A stretch of 12,983 nucleotides of DNA. Source: Oscillospiraceae bacterium (GTDB taxonomy: Bacteria; Bacillota; Clostridia; Oscillospirales; Oscillospiraceae). Positions within the stretch are counted from its first letter, which is position 1, and every line of letters begins with the position of its first letter. A program made the position numbers and the translations under genes. This document shows, piece by piece, positions 7,332 to 12,983 of the stretch. The notes under the pieces are model-generated. The model was not told the origin of the DNA, did no database searches, and was given only the letters and a program-made list of their open reading frames with translations. The DNA lies in assembly GCA_016295225.1 (NCBI GenBank), contig JAEDLP010000048.1:1-12983 (forward strand), read 5' to 3'.

Positions 7332-7359
7332 GGCAGGAAATTACTTGGTTCGTCCTGCC
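7332..7359 (-). other. Inverted repeat spanning the ispA stop codon
   Basis: GGCAGGA (7353-7359) and TCCTGCC (7332-7338) form a perfect 7-bp stem around a 14-nt loop that contains the ispA TAA. No T-run follows, so it is not a canonical terminator. It could be an mRNA processing or stability element between ispA and dxs, or chance. Confidence 0.35.
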
Positions 7360-8213
7360 AGCATCCGGGCAAGCTCACAGAGGAATTCACTGCCGGGATA
7401 GGACGCCAACGATGCGATGGCCCCCTCCGTCAGCTCCTCAATGAGAGCCTCACAGCCCTCGATGCCCTTCAATCCCACAAAGGTGGATTTCTGATTCTCC
7501 TGGTCCGAGCCAATGGGCTTGCCCAGCTCGGCCTCATCGCCCAGCACATCCAGAACATCGTCCCGGATCTGGAAGGCAAGGCCGATCTTGCGGGCATACT
7601 CCGCCACGGCCTCCTCCTCTTCGGGCGTACTGCCGGCGGCGATGGCGCCCAGCCGGACGGCCGCTTCGATCATACAGCCGGTTTTTAAATTCTGGATCTG
7701 AACGATCTCGTCATAGGTCAGGGTCTTCCCTTCCCCCAAAAGATCCAGGATCTGTCCCCCTGCCATGCCGGCAGGTCCGGCAGCTTGAGACAGGCAGGCG
7801 ACCCCCCGGACAATCTGCTCGGGAGAAAGCTCGGCCTGGGCCAGCACGCCAAAGGCGGCGGTCAGCAGGCTGTCTCCGGCCAGAACCGCCGTGGCTTCCC
7901 CGTATACTTTATGGTTGGTGGGTTTGCCCCGTCGGAAGTCGTCATTGTCCATGCAGGGCAGATCGTCGTGGATCAGCGAATAGGTGTGGATCATCTCCAG
8001 GCCACAGGCAAAGGGCAGAGCCTTCTCCGCCTGGCCTCCAAAGAGACGGCAGGCCGCCAGAGTCAGCACCGGACGAATCCGCTTCCCGCCGGAAAGGAGA
8101 CTATATGCCATGGCTCTTTGCAGATCACCCAGTTCAGGCCACTGCTCCGCGTAACGGGCCAGCGCCTCTTCCACCAGGGCCTGATCCGCAGTCAACTGTT
8201 TTTTCATATCCAT
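7341..8213 (-). CDS. ispA: Farnesyl diphosphate synthase (short-chain trans-prenyltransferase)
   Basis: Cytosolic, Mg2+-dependent prenyl transferase that extends dimethylallyl diphosphate with isopentenyl diphosphate to geranyl and farnesyl diphosphate. From ATG 8213 the protein has 290 residues, normal for IspA. It shows GGKRIRP (42-48) and the first aspartate-rich motif DDLPCMDNDD (83-92) followed by RRGKPTNH. The second aspartate-rich motif FQIRDDVLD is at 214-222. The two-residue insertion in the first motif and the HTYSLIHDD context are typical of bacterial (type II) farnesyl diphosphate synthases. A GTG at 8222 in the same frame overlaps the xseB stop but sits on the ribosome binding site AAGGAG (8222-8227). 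The ATG at 8213 lies 8 nt after that site and is preferred. The xseB-ispA-dxs order is conserved in Bacillota. Product chain length cannot be proven from sequence alone. Confidence 0.93.
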   Translation of the reverse strand: MDMKKQLTADQALVEEALARYAEQWPELGDLQRAMAYSLLSGGKRIRPVLTLAACRLFGGQAEKALPFACGLEMIHTYSLIHDDLPCMDNDDFRRGKPTNHKVYGEATAVLAGDSLLTAAFGVLAQAELSPEQIVRGVACLSQAAGPAGMAGGQILDLLGEGKTLTYDEIVQIQNLKTGCMIEAAVRLGAIAAGSTPEEEEAVAEYARKIGLAFQIRDDVLDVLGDEAELGKPIGSDQENQKSTFVGLKGIEGCEALIEELTEGAIASLASYPGSEFLCELARMLAGRTK

Positions 8214-8218
8214 GGTTC

Positions 8219-8452
8219 TCACTCCTTGGGTACAAAGGGTTCGGCCACAAGCTCACCATTGGCGTCTGTGCGCAATTTCAGCACCTTCTGCTCGGCCTTG
8301 TCCAGCATGGCAGCGCACTGCTTCATCAGCTTGGCCCCCTCTTCGTAGAGAGAAAGGGCGTTTTCCAGGGAATGGTCGCCCGTTTCCAGTTGTGCCACGA
8401 TCTCCTCCAAGCGGCCCATGGCCTGCTCAAAGGTCAGCTTCTTTTCCGCCAT
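8219..8452 (-). CDS. xseB: Exodeoxyribonuclease VII small subunit
   Basis: Small helical subunit of exonuclease VII, the complex that degrades single-stranded DNA from either end to oligonucleotides. Several XseB chains bind one XseA. The 77 residues are typical and show the family core: LTFEQAMGRLEEIVAQLE (6-23), LENALSLYEEG (29-39), then a helix ending DKAEQKVLKL. ATG 8452 has AAGGAG 8 nt upstream. The gene begins inside xseA (19-nt overlap) and its stop is followed 5 nt later by the preferred ispA start, so translation is probably coupled and subunit ratio set locally. Confidence 0.94.
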   Translation of the reverse strand: MAEKKLTFEQAMGRLEEIVAQLETGDHSLENALSLYEEGAKLMKQCAAMLDKAEQKVLKLRTDANGELVAEPFVPKE

Positions 8453-9663
8453 TTGGTTTTCTCCTTTCCCTCTGCAGTGCAGGTGATGGTGCCGTCGGAA
8501 ACGCGGATGCGGAGGGAGTCCCCCGCCTTCACCTGCCCTATGGTCGAAACGACGGTTCCGTCGTCAGTTTGCGTAATCGAATAGCCCCGGCTCAGGACCT
8601 TAAAGGGGCTTAACGCGTCCAGCGAGGCCGCCAGGCGGCCCATCCGCTGCCGGTTCTCCCCCAACCGCAGCTCCATGCTGTGAACCAACCGCTGCTGCTG
8701 ATAGTCAAGAAGCATACGTTTTTCCTGGATAGTACGCAGGGGCGACTGCAAAAAGGGGCTGCTCCCCAACCGCTGCAGGGCGTCCCGACGGGCCTGGAGC
8801 TTACGGTCCATACCGTTCTCCAGTCTGGCCTCCAGATGGGCCAGGGTATCCCGCAGGTCGGACTGATCGGGCACCGCCAGTTCCGCAGCGTTGGAGGGCG
8901 TGGAGGCCCGCAGGTCGGCCACAAAGTCGGCAATGGTCACATCAGGCTCATGACCCACGGCGGAGATCACGGGAATTTCAGAGCGATAAATGGCCCGGGC
9001 CACCCGCTCATCGTTGAAGGCCCACAGGTCCTCCATGGAGCCGCCGCCCCGTCCTGTGATGATGAGGTCGGCCATCTGACAGGCGTTCACCAGATCCAGC
9101 CCCTGGGCGATCTCCTCCGGAGCTTCTTCGCCCTGGACCCGCACCGGCACCACCAAAACCTTGGCCATGGGATAGCGGGCGCCTAAAATACGGATCATAT
9201 CCCGCACCGCCGCGCCGGCAGGAGAGGTCACCAAAGCGATGGTCTTGGGATGGGCCGGGATGGACTTTTTATGGACGGGGTCAAAGAGTCCTTCCTGATG
9301 CAGCCGGTTCTTCAGCTGCTCGAAGGCAAAGGCCAGTTCTCCGATCCCGTCCGGAACCATCCGGTTGCAGTAGAGCTGATAGGCTCCGTCCCGGGGAAAC
9401 ACGGACACGCGGCCCGACACCACCACCTTCATGCCGTTCTCCGGCCGGAACCGGAGGGACAGGGCCTCCCGGCGGAACATGACGCAGCGGATGCTGCTCT
9501 CCGCGTCCTTCAGGGAAAAATAGTGGTGGCCCGAGGGGTAGACTTTATAGTTGGAAATTTCACTGCGCACCAGCACGTTGGCCAAAACCCGATCCCGGTC
9601 CAGGAGCTGCTTGACATACTGATTGAGGGCAGTGACAGTAATCGGTTCAGTCATAACATTCAT
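8434..9663 (-). CDS. xseA: Exodeoxyribonuclease VII large subunit
   Basis: Catalytic subunit of exonuclease VII. The 409 residues are within the family range. An N-terminal OB-fold for single-stranded DNA spans about 7-105 (VLVRSEISNYK, GHHYFSLKD, FRREAL). The catalytic core has VTSPAGAAVRD (145-155), GRGGGSMEDLWAFN (204-217), SAVGHEPDVTIADFVAD (234-250) and RASTPSNAAEL (252-262), all hallmark XseA blocks. A helical coiled-coil region that binds XseB follows (about 265-350), then a small C-terminal beta domain with GYSI. Two ATGs, 9663 (MNVMTEP) and 9654 (MTEP), are possible and neither has a strong ribosome binding site. Both lie inside the end of the upstream gene (17-nt overlap for the first), so translation probably depends on coupling. 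Confidence 0.96.
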   Translation of the reverse strand: MNVMTEPITVTALNQYVKQLLDRDRVLANVLVRSEISNYKVYPSGHHYFSLKDAESSIRCVMFRREALSLRFRPENGMKVVVSGRVSVFPRDGAYQLYCNRMVPDGIGELAFAFEQLKNRLHQEGLFDPVHKKSIPAHPKTIALVTSPAGAAVRDMIRILGARYPMAKVLVVPVRVQGEEAPEEIAQGLDLVNACQMADLIITGRGGGSMEDLWAFNDERVARAIYRSEIPVISAVGHEPDVTIADFVADLRASTPSNAAELAVPDQSDLRDTLAHLEARLENGMDRKLQARRDALQRLGSSPFLQSPLRTIQEKRMLLDYQQQRLVHSMELRLGENRQRMGRLAASLDALSPFKVLSRGYSITQTDDGTVVSTIGQVKAGDSLRIRVSDGTITCTAEGKEKTKWRKRS

Positions 9664-10591
9664 CTCTATGGAGCCGCCGCCAGGTCAAAATGGCAACGCC
9701 CATGGCATTGTCGGTAGAAAAACGGGGTTCGGCAAAGACTGCGCCGCAGGTTTTTACCATGATCTCCCGCAGCAGCTGATTGGACGCCACACCGCCGGCA
9801 CAGAGAACCGGCAGACCGGGATACTTCTTCAAAGCCTGTTTGGTGGCCTTCTCCACCCCGTGGATGACGGAGGCCAGCACATACCAGCAGATGTCAGCGG
9901 GAGCCCAGCCCTGTTCCGCCAGAGCGTTCATCTTATTCTCCACCCCGGAGAAGGAAAAGGCGCAGTCCTTCACCTTCACGGCGAACCATTCCTTTTTCTC
10001 CGCCTGGAGGGACAGGGCGTCCACCGCTTTACCGGCAGGAAAGGCCAGTCCCAGCTTTTTTCCCGTCCGGTCAATGAGCTGGCCGGCGGAGATATCCGTG
10101 GTGCCGCCGATGCACTCGGCCCGCACCATCACCCCGTCAGGGGTCACATGGAGCAGTTCCGTGGTGCCGCCGGACAGATGCCACACCAGATGGGGCTTGT
10201 CCAGCAGATCCATGCGCCCGGCAGACCAGGCCGCCGCCGCGATATGGCCCTGCTGATGGGAGCAGGCGTAAAAGGGCAGCTCCAGGGCCGCCGCCATCCC
10301 CCTGGCCTGGGATTCTCCCGCCAGGAAACAGGGCATATAGGACCCCTCTACCTCCCGGGGGCGGGTGCTGGCGCCCAAGGCAGTCAGTTCAGTGGGCAGG
10401 CCGGTTTCCTTGAGCCTGGCCATGATTTCCGGCATCCGCTTGACATGCTGAAAGAGAGCGTCGCTCTGGCGCAGACCAAGCGCCCCCTCAGGCACATCCA
10501 GAAGTTTTCCGGCGTTGTCCCCCCGCTCCCCGTCAAACCAGGCCGCAGAGGTGGTGTAGTTGCTGGTATCCAGCCCCAGTACAGCAGCCAC
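9647..10591 (-). CDS. TsaD/Kae1/Gcp-family paralogue, function unknown
   Basis: A member of the Kae1/TsaD (formerly O-sialoglycoprotein endopeptidase, M22) ASKHA-fold family, 314 residues against about 335-345 for true TsaD. Conserved features are the metal-binding HxxxH in SHQQGHIAAA (H112, H116), HLSGGTTEL (138-146, TsaD has VSGGHT), GGTTDISAGQLIDRTGKKLG (162-181), FSFSGVENK (212-220), CAGGVASNQLLRE (264-276) and the metal-ligand aspartate in STDNA (D294). Differences are the start LGLDTSNYTTSAA, where TsaD has GIETSCDETAAAV, loss of the His in SGGHT, and STRPREVEGS (75-84) in place of the TsaD TxGPGLxGALL region. So it is probably not the housekeeping tRNA t6A synthase, but a second ASKHA protein whose substrate is unknown. 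The start is GTG at 10591, with GGAGG 8 nt upstream, 2 nt after the nusB stop. It overlaps xseA by 17 nt. Confidence 0.85.
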   Translation of the reverse strand: MAAVLGLDTSNYTTSAAWFDGERGDNAGKLLDVPEGALGLRQSDALFQHVKRMPEIMARLKETGLPTELTALGASTRPREVEGSYMPCFLAGESQARGMAAALELPFYACSHQQGHIAAAAWSAGRMDLLDKPHLVWHLSGGTTELLHVTPDGVMVRAECIGGTTDISAGQLIDRTGKKLGLAFPAGKAVDALSLQAEKKEWFAVKVKDCAFSFSGVENKMNALAEQGWAPADICWYVLASVIHGVEKATKQALKKYPGLPVLCAGGVASNQLLREIMVKTCGAVFAEPRFSTDNAMGVAILTWRRLHRDECYD

Positions 10592-10593
10592 AG

Positions 10594-11082
10594 TTAAGCC
10601 TCCTCAGAAGGAGTCTCTGCCTTGACAGCAAATTCCTCAGGGAACTCTGTGCGGACAAAGGCACCGAGAATGCCGTTCACAAAAGAGACGACCTTCTCGT
10701 CCTCATATTTCTTGGTGATCTCCACCGCGTCGTTGATAGCGGCCGCCTTGGGGATGGCGGGCATGTACAGAATCTCATACATGGCCACGCGCATAATTGC
10801 GGCGGCAGTCCGGGGAATTCGGGCAAAGGTCCAGTTCTTGGAGTGCTGGGCAATGTACTGGTCCAACTCGGGACCGTGGACCGCCACCCCGCGGACCACT
10901 TCTCGAATATATTGAATCTGCTTCTCGTTGGGATATTCCTTATACATCTCGTTTTCCTCGCCCCAGCGAAGGAAGTTCTCCCGATCCATCCGTTCCTCCA
11001 GGAATTCGTCGGGGGTCTGATGGGAAAATCCCAAAGAATAAGAGCAGTGAATGGCGATTTCTCTCGCAGTTGATCTGGTCAT
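10594..11082 (-). CDS. nusB: Transcription antitermination factor NusB
   Basis: All-helical RNA-binding protein that joins NusE (ribosomal protein S10) at boxA sites to prevent early termination of rRNA transcription. The 162 residues show the N-terminal TRSTAREIAIHCSYSLGF, where the family has R-x-x-A-R-x-x-A-h-Q-x-L-Y. The C-terminal block AAAIMRVAMYEILYMPAIPKAAAINDAVEITKKYEDEKVVSFVNGILGA (93-141, shown in family order) is strongly NusB-like. The acidic tail after the last helix is poorly conserved. The open frame extends 43 codons upstream, but that stretch holds the putative promoter and repeats and is unlike NusB. ATG 11082 has GGAGG at 11090-11094. It is the first gene of the long unit ending at recN. 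In B. subtilis nusB also follows the Asp23-family gene yqhY. Confidence 0.94.
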   Translation of the reverse strand: MTRSTAREIAIHCSYSLGFSHQTPDEFLEERMDRENFLRWGEENEMYKEYPNEKQIQYIREVVRGVAVHGPELDQYIAQHSKNWTFARIPRTAAAIMRVAMYEILYMPAIPKAAAINDAVEITKKYEDEKVVSFVNGILGAFVRTEFPEEFAVKAETPSEEA

Positions 11083-11118
11083 GTTCGTTCCTCCAAATCC
11101 AGAATATGCAAGTCTTTT

Positions 11119-11134
11119 GTATATTCGTATATTC
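11119..11134 (-). repeat. Tandem 8-bp repeat in the nusB leader
   Basis: GAATATAC is repeated head to tail without a gap (11127-11134 and 11119-11126), about 35 nt before the nusB start and just downstream of the TATAAT box. A second repeated word, TTGCATATT followed by GGATT, lies at 11149-11157 and again at 11103-11111, flanking the tandem. The set may be an operator or chance in AT-rich DNA. Confidence 0.55.
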
Positions 11135-11136
11135 TT

Positions 11137-11165
11137 ATTATACAATCCAATATGCAAAAAAGGAA
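11137..11165 (-). promoter_or_regulatory. Putative promoter of the nusB-recN operon
   Basis: A perfect -10 hexamer TATAAT (11137-11142) lies in an AT-rich gap between the asp23 terminator and nusB. At 17 bp upstream the -35 position reads TTCCTT, a poor match, so the promoter would be weak or activator-dependent. Its location directly after a terminator, with no other candidate, supports it. Confidence 0.45.
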
Positions 11166-11206
11166 GTCCTATCCTCCTCTTTTTCTGAGAAGTTTTCCCC
11201 CTTTTT

Positions 11207-11244
11207 TCCAAAAGAAGAACCCGCAGTGAAAACCACCGCGGGTC
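11207..11244 (-). terminator. Rho-independent terminator after asp23
   Basis: ACCCGCGGTG (11234-11243) pairs with CACTGCGGGT (11219-11228) over 10 bp with one G-T wobble and a 5-nt loop GTTTT. A T-rich run TTCTTCTTTT follows. It begins 18 nt after the asp23 stop and separates the lgt/folD/asp23 unit from nusB. Confidence 0.85.
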
Positions 11245-11261
11245 CTTGCCGGTTCCGTTCC

Positions 11262-11633
11262 TTAATCCTCAGACTTATCAAAGGTAACGCCGCCCACACG
11301 AACGTTGACAGCGGCAACCTGCATCCCACTGGTGGCCTCCACGTTGGCAATGATGGCCTCCTGAACCTTCTTTGCCACCTCGGGAATGATGCTGCCATAG
11401 TTGATCTGAATGGCTACATCAATGGTGATATTGTCGGACTCCCAAAGGATGCTGATCCCCTTGGACAGCTTCTTGCGGCCCAGAATCTGATCGCTGACGC
11501 TGCCTCCGGCCAGACCGGAGACGCCTTCCACTTCCAGGGCTGCCGCACCGGCGATCATTTCCAGAACTTCTTCGGAAATATAAACGTCGCCGTGCTCTTC
11601 ACTGCGGGAGTAGTATTCTCTGCTTTCACTCAT
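11262..11633 (-). CDS. Asp23/Gls24 family envelope stress response protein (YqhY-like)
   Basis: A small (123-residue) Asp23/DUF322 protein. The family core can be read as DVYISEEVLEMIAGAAALEVEGVSG (16-40, with conserved EV-GV-G), then LGRKKLSKGISI (51-62), DVAIQINYGSIIPEVAKKVQ (72-91) and VNVRVGGV (109-116). It has no signal peptide or membrane segment. In B. subtilis the paralogue YqhY sits beside nusB and is linked to control of acetyl-CoA carboxylase, while staphylococcal Asp23 is an abundant membrane-associated stress protein. Its position directly before nusB matches yqhY. The open frame continues 22 codons upstream across the promoter. ATG 11633 with GGAGGA at 11641-11646 is the likely start. 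Its molecular role is unknown. Confidence 0.92.
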   Translation of the reverse strand: MSESREYYSRSEEHGDVYISEEVLEMIAGAAALEVEGVSGLAGGSVSDQILGRKKLSKGISILWESDNITIDVAIQINYGSIIPEVAKKVQEAIIANVEATSGMQVAAVNVRVGGVTFDKSED

Positions 11634-11682
11634 GGTGATATCCTCCGTTGCTGTAAGGATTGGGTTTGCATTAATCTCATTG

Positions 11683-11711
11683 ATTATAGCATATCCCATT
11701 CAAAGGAGCAA
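11683..11711 (-). promoter_or_regulatory. Extended -10 promoter of asp23
   Basis: TGC-TATAAT (-10 hexamer 11683-11688, TG at 11690-11691) has a partial -35 TTGCTC (11706-11711) at 17-bp spacing. It lies between the folD stop and asp23, so asp23 can be expressed apart from lgt-folD. A small inverted repeat TAATC-AATGA-GATTA (11672-11686) overlaps the -10 box and start region and could be an operator. Confidence 0.7.
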
Positions 11712-11718
11712 GCCCCAT

Positions 11719-12558
11719 TTAATCCTGACGCTTCCGGGCGGACAGGAGGGTATTCTTCATCAGCATGGCCCGGGTCATGGGACCCACGCCGCCGGGAACG
11801 GGAGTGATGGCCGAGGCCACTTCCTTGGCCGCCTCGTAGTCCACGTCGCCGCAGAGCTTGCCTGCGTCATTGTGATTCATAGCCACGTCGATGACCACAG
11901 CGCCGGGCTTGATCATGTCGGCGGTCACGATGTTGACCTTGCCCACAGCGGCCACCAGAATGTCGGCGGTGCGGCAGATCTCGGCCAGGTTGGGGGTCCG
12001 GGAATGGCAGATGGTCACCGTTCCGTGGCGCTGCAGCAGCAGGATGGCCATGGGCTTGCCCACGATGTTGGAGCGGCCGACAACCACACACTGCTTGCCC
12101 TTGGGATCGATGCCGTACTCGTCCAGGATCTCCATGACGCCATAAGGGGTGCAGGGCAGGAAGCCGTCCTTGCCGATGAGCAGAGCGCCCATGTTCATGG
12201 GGTGGAATCCGTCCACATCCTTCTCGGGGTCAATGGCCATGAGGACGGCCTCCTCGTTGATTCCCTTGGGCAGAGGCAGCTGGCACAGGATGCCGTCGAT
12301 GTCTTCCCGGGCGTTCAGCTCATGAATCAGGGCGATCAGTTCGGCCTCGGTAGTCTCCTCGGGCAGGGCGTACTCCTCGCTCAGGAAGCCGCATTCCTCG
12401 CAGTCCTTCCGTTTGCTGTTGACATAGACGCGGCTGGCGGGGTTGTTTCCCACGATGATCACAGCCAGACCGGGGGTTCTCTTCAGAGATTCCGCTTCCT
12501 TCTTGACCGTTTCCTTGCACTTTTTGGCCAGTGCCTTGCCGTCTAAGATGATTGCCAT
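11719..12558 (-). CDS. folD: Bifunctional methylenetetrahydrofolate dehydrogenase/cyclohydrolase
   Basis: Cytosolic one-carbon enzyme that interconverts 5,10-methylene-THF, 5,10-methenyl-THF and 10-formyl-THF with NADP(H), feeding purine and formyl-Met-tRNA synthesis. The 279 residues fit the family (about 280-300). Active-site residues appear in order: SRVYVNSKRKDCEECG with Y45 and catalytic K49, Q93 in CQLPLP, D116 in KDVDGFHP, and C-T-P in LPCTPYGV (about 133-140). The dinucleotide fold carries VVVGRSNIVGKP (158-169) and CHSRT. The C-terminal block is TPVPGGVGPMTRAML. ATG 12558 is 1 nt after the lgt stop, with an AGGAG-type site inside the lgt end. In B. subtilis folD lies directly downstream of nusB. 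Here it lies upstream, separated from nusB by asp23. Confidence 0.97.
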   Translation of the reverse strand: MAIILDGKALAKKCKETVKKEAESLKRTPGLAVIIVGNNPASRVYVNSKRKDCEECGFLSEEYALPEETTEAELIALIHELNAREDIDGILCQLPLPKGINEEAVLMAIDPEKDVDGFHPMNMGALLIGKDGFLPCTPYGVMEILDEYGIDPKGKQCVVVGRSNIVGKPMAILLLQRHGTVTICHSRTPNLAEICRTADILVAAVGKVNIVTADMIKPGAVVIDVAMNHNDAGKLCGDVDYEAAKEVASAITPVPGGVGPMTRAMLMKNTLLSARKRQD

Positions 12559-12559
12559 A

Positions 12560-12983
12560 TTACGCAGTCTCCTCTCCTGTTTTGTTAATTTGATTCACGT
12601 ACAGATCCATCGGATCCGGGTTCTTTCGAAGCTTCCACAGAATCAGCACGACAGCCACGGCGCAGCTCACAAAGCCCACCATCTGCGACGTGCGGATGCC
12701 TGTGGAGAAAAAGTACAGACTGTCGGTGCGAAGGCCTTCGATCAGCCCCCGGCCAAAGCCGTACCAGGCCACATAGAGCAAAAACAGCATACCGTCAAAC
12801 TTCCGCAGCCCTTTGTACAGGATCAGCAGAAGCAGGCAGAAGCCCACCAGATTCCACAACGATTCATAAAGGAAAGTGGGGTGAACTTCCATGTATTGCT
12901 TCACACCGTCTGCCGCCCCTTCGATCCCCATGCGCCAGGGCAGGTCTGTTTCTCTGCCATAAGCCTCCACATTCACAAAGTTT
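12560..12983 (-). CDS. lgt: Prolipoprotein diacylglyceryl transferase (Lgt), N-terminal part outside the window
   Basis: Membrane enzyme that moves a diacylglyceryl group from phosphatidylglycerol to the lipobox cysteine of prolipoproteins, the first step of lipoprotein maturation. Only the last 141 codons are present. The frame at the window edge reads NFVNVEAYGRETDLPWRMGI, the family's GNFxNxExYG...PW block. It is followed by HPTFLYESLWN, then a hydrophobic helix VGFCLLLLILYKGL, a second membrane segment MLFLLYVAWYGFGRGLIEGLRTDSL carrying the conserved arginine region, and a last helix MVGFVSCAVAVVLILW. The tail is short and polar. The catalytic histidine region (HGG) would lie upstream of the window. 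The GTG at 12976 is internal, not a start. folD follows after 1 nt, so the two are cotranscribed. Confidence 0.93.
   Translation of the reverse strand, partial: NFVNVEAYGRETDLPWRMGIEGAADGVKQYMEVHPTFLYESLWNLVGFCLLLLILYKGLRKFDGMLFLLYVAWYGFGRGLIEGLRTDSLYFFSTGIRTSQMVGFVSCAVAVVLILWKLRKNPDPMDLYVNQINKTGEETA

Noticed and set aside
8214..8222. GTG start for ispA at 8222
   Set aside because: Its first base is the last base of the AAGGAG site, leaving no spacer. ATG 8213 has the right 8-nt spacing.
11083..11211. 43-codon N-terminal extension of nusB
   Set aside because: The extension covers the TATAAT box and repeats, is unlike NusB, and ATG 11082 has a good ribosome binding site.
11634..11699. 22-codon N-terminal extension of asp23
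   Set aside because: It starts inside the -10 region of the asp23 promoter. ATG 11633 with GGAGGA fits the family length.
1..12983. Mobile elements, CRISPR arrays, tRNA or rRNA genes, defence or phage genes
   Set aside because: No transposase, integrase, regularly spaced repeats, tRNA-like cloverleaf or related protein was seen. All long gaps are explained by the T-box leader or by short promoter and terminator regions.

Overview
The window is an unbroken stretch of core bacterial genes, all on the minus strand. It reads from right to left as lgt (partial) > folD > asp23 > nusB > TsaD-like protein > xseA > xseB > ispA > dxs > tlyA > nadK > argR > recN > tyrS (missing its last few codons). 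The order nusB/folD/xseA/xseB/ispA/dxs/tlyA/argR/recN is the conserved Bacillota (Firmicutes) cluster known from Bacillus subtilis. GC-rich codon use, nadK between tlyA and argR, AGGAGG-type ribosome binding sites, sigma-A-like promoters and a T-box leader point to a clostridial anaerobe. My guess is the order Oscillospirales, from general resemblance only.

Right part (11262-12983): the 3' two thirds of lgt (lipoprotein diacylglyceryl transferase) is followed 1 nt later by folD. An asp23-family gene comes next with its own extended -10 promoter, and a rho-independent hairpin closes this unit.

Middle (1597-11160): a new unit probably starts at a TATAAT box in the AT-rich gap before nusB. It runs about 9.5 kb to recN with no visible terminator, and most gene junctions overlap or are very short. 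It combines transcription antitermination (nusB), a diverged TsaD/Kae1 paralogue, exonuclease VII (xseA, xseB), isoprenoid precursor synthesis (dxs, ispA), rRNA 2'-O-methylation (tlyA), NADP synthesis (nadK), arginine control (argR) and DNA repair (recN). Three genes start with TTG (recN, nadK, dxs) and one with GTG (TsaD-like).

Left part (1-1596): tyrS has its own promoter just past the recN stop. It lies behind a roughly 290-nt T-box riboswitch whose antiterminator and terminator can be read base by base.

I found no mobile element, CRISPR array, tRNA or rRNA gene, or phage gene. The window is mostly ordinary core genome. The items most worth a second look are the TsaD paralogue, the tyrS T-box with its ambiguous specifier register and a perfect dyad over its promoter, and the repeat-rich nusB leader.
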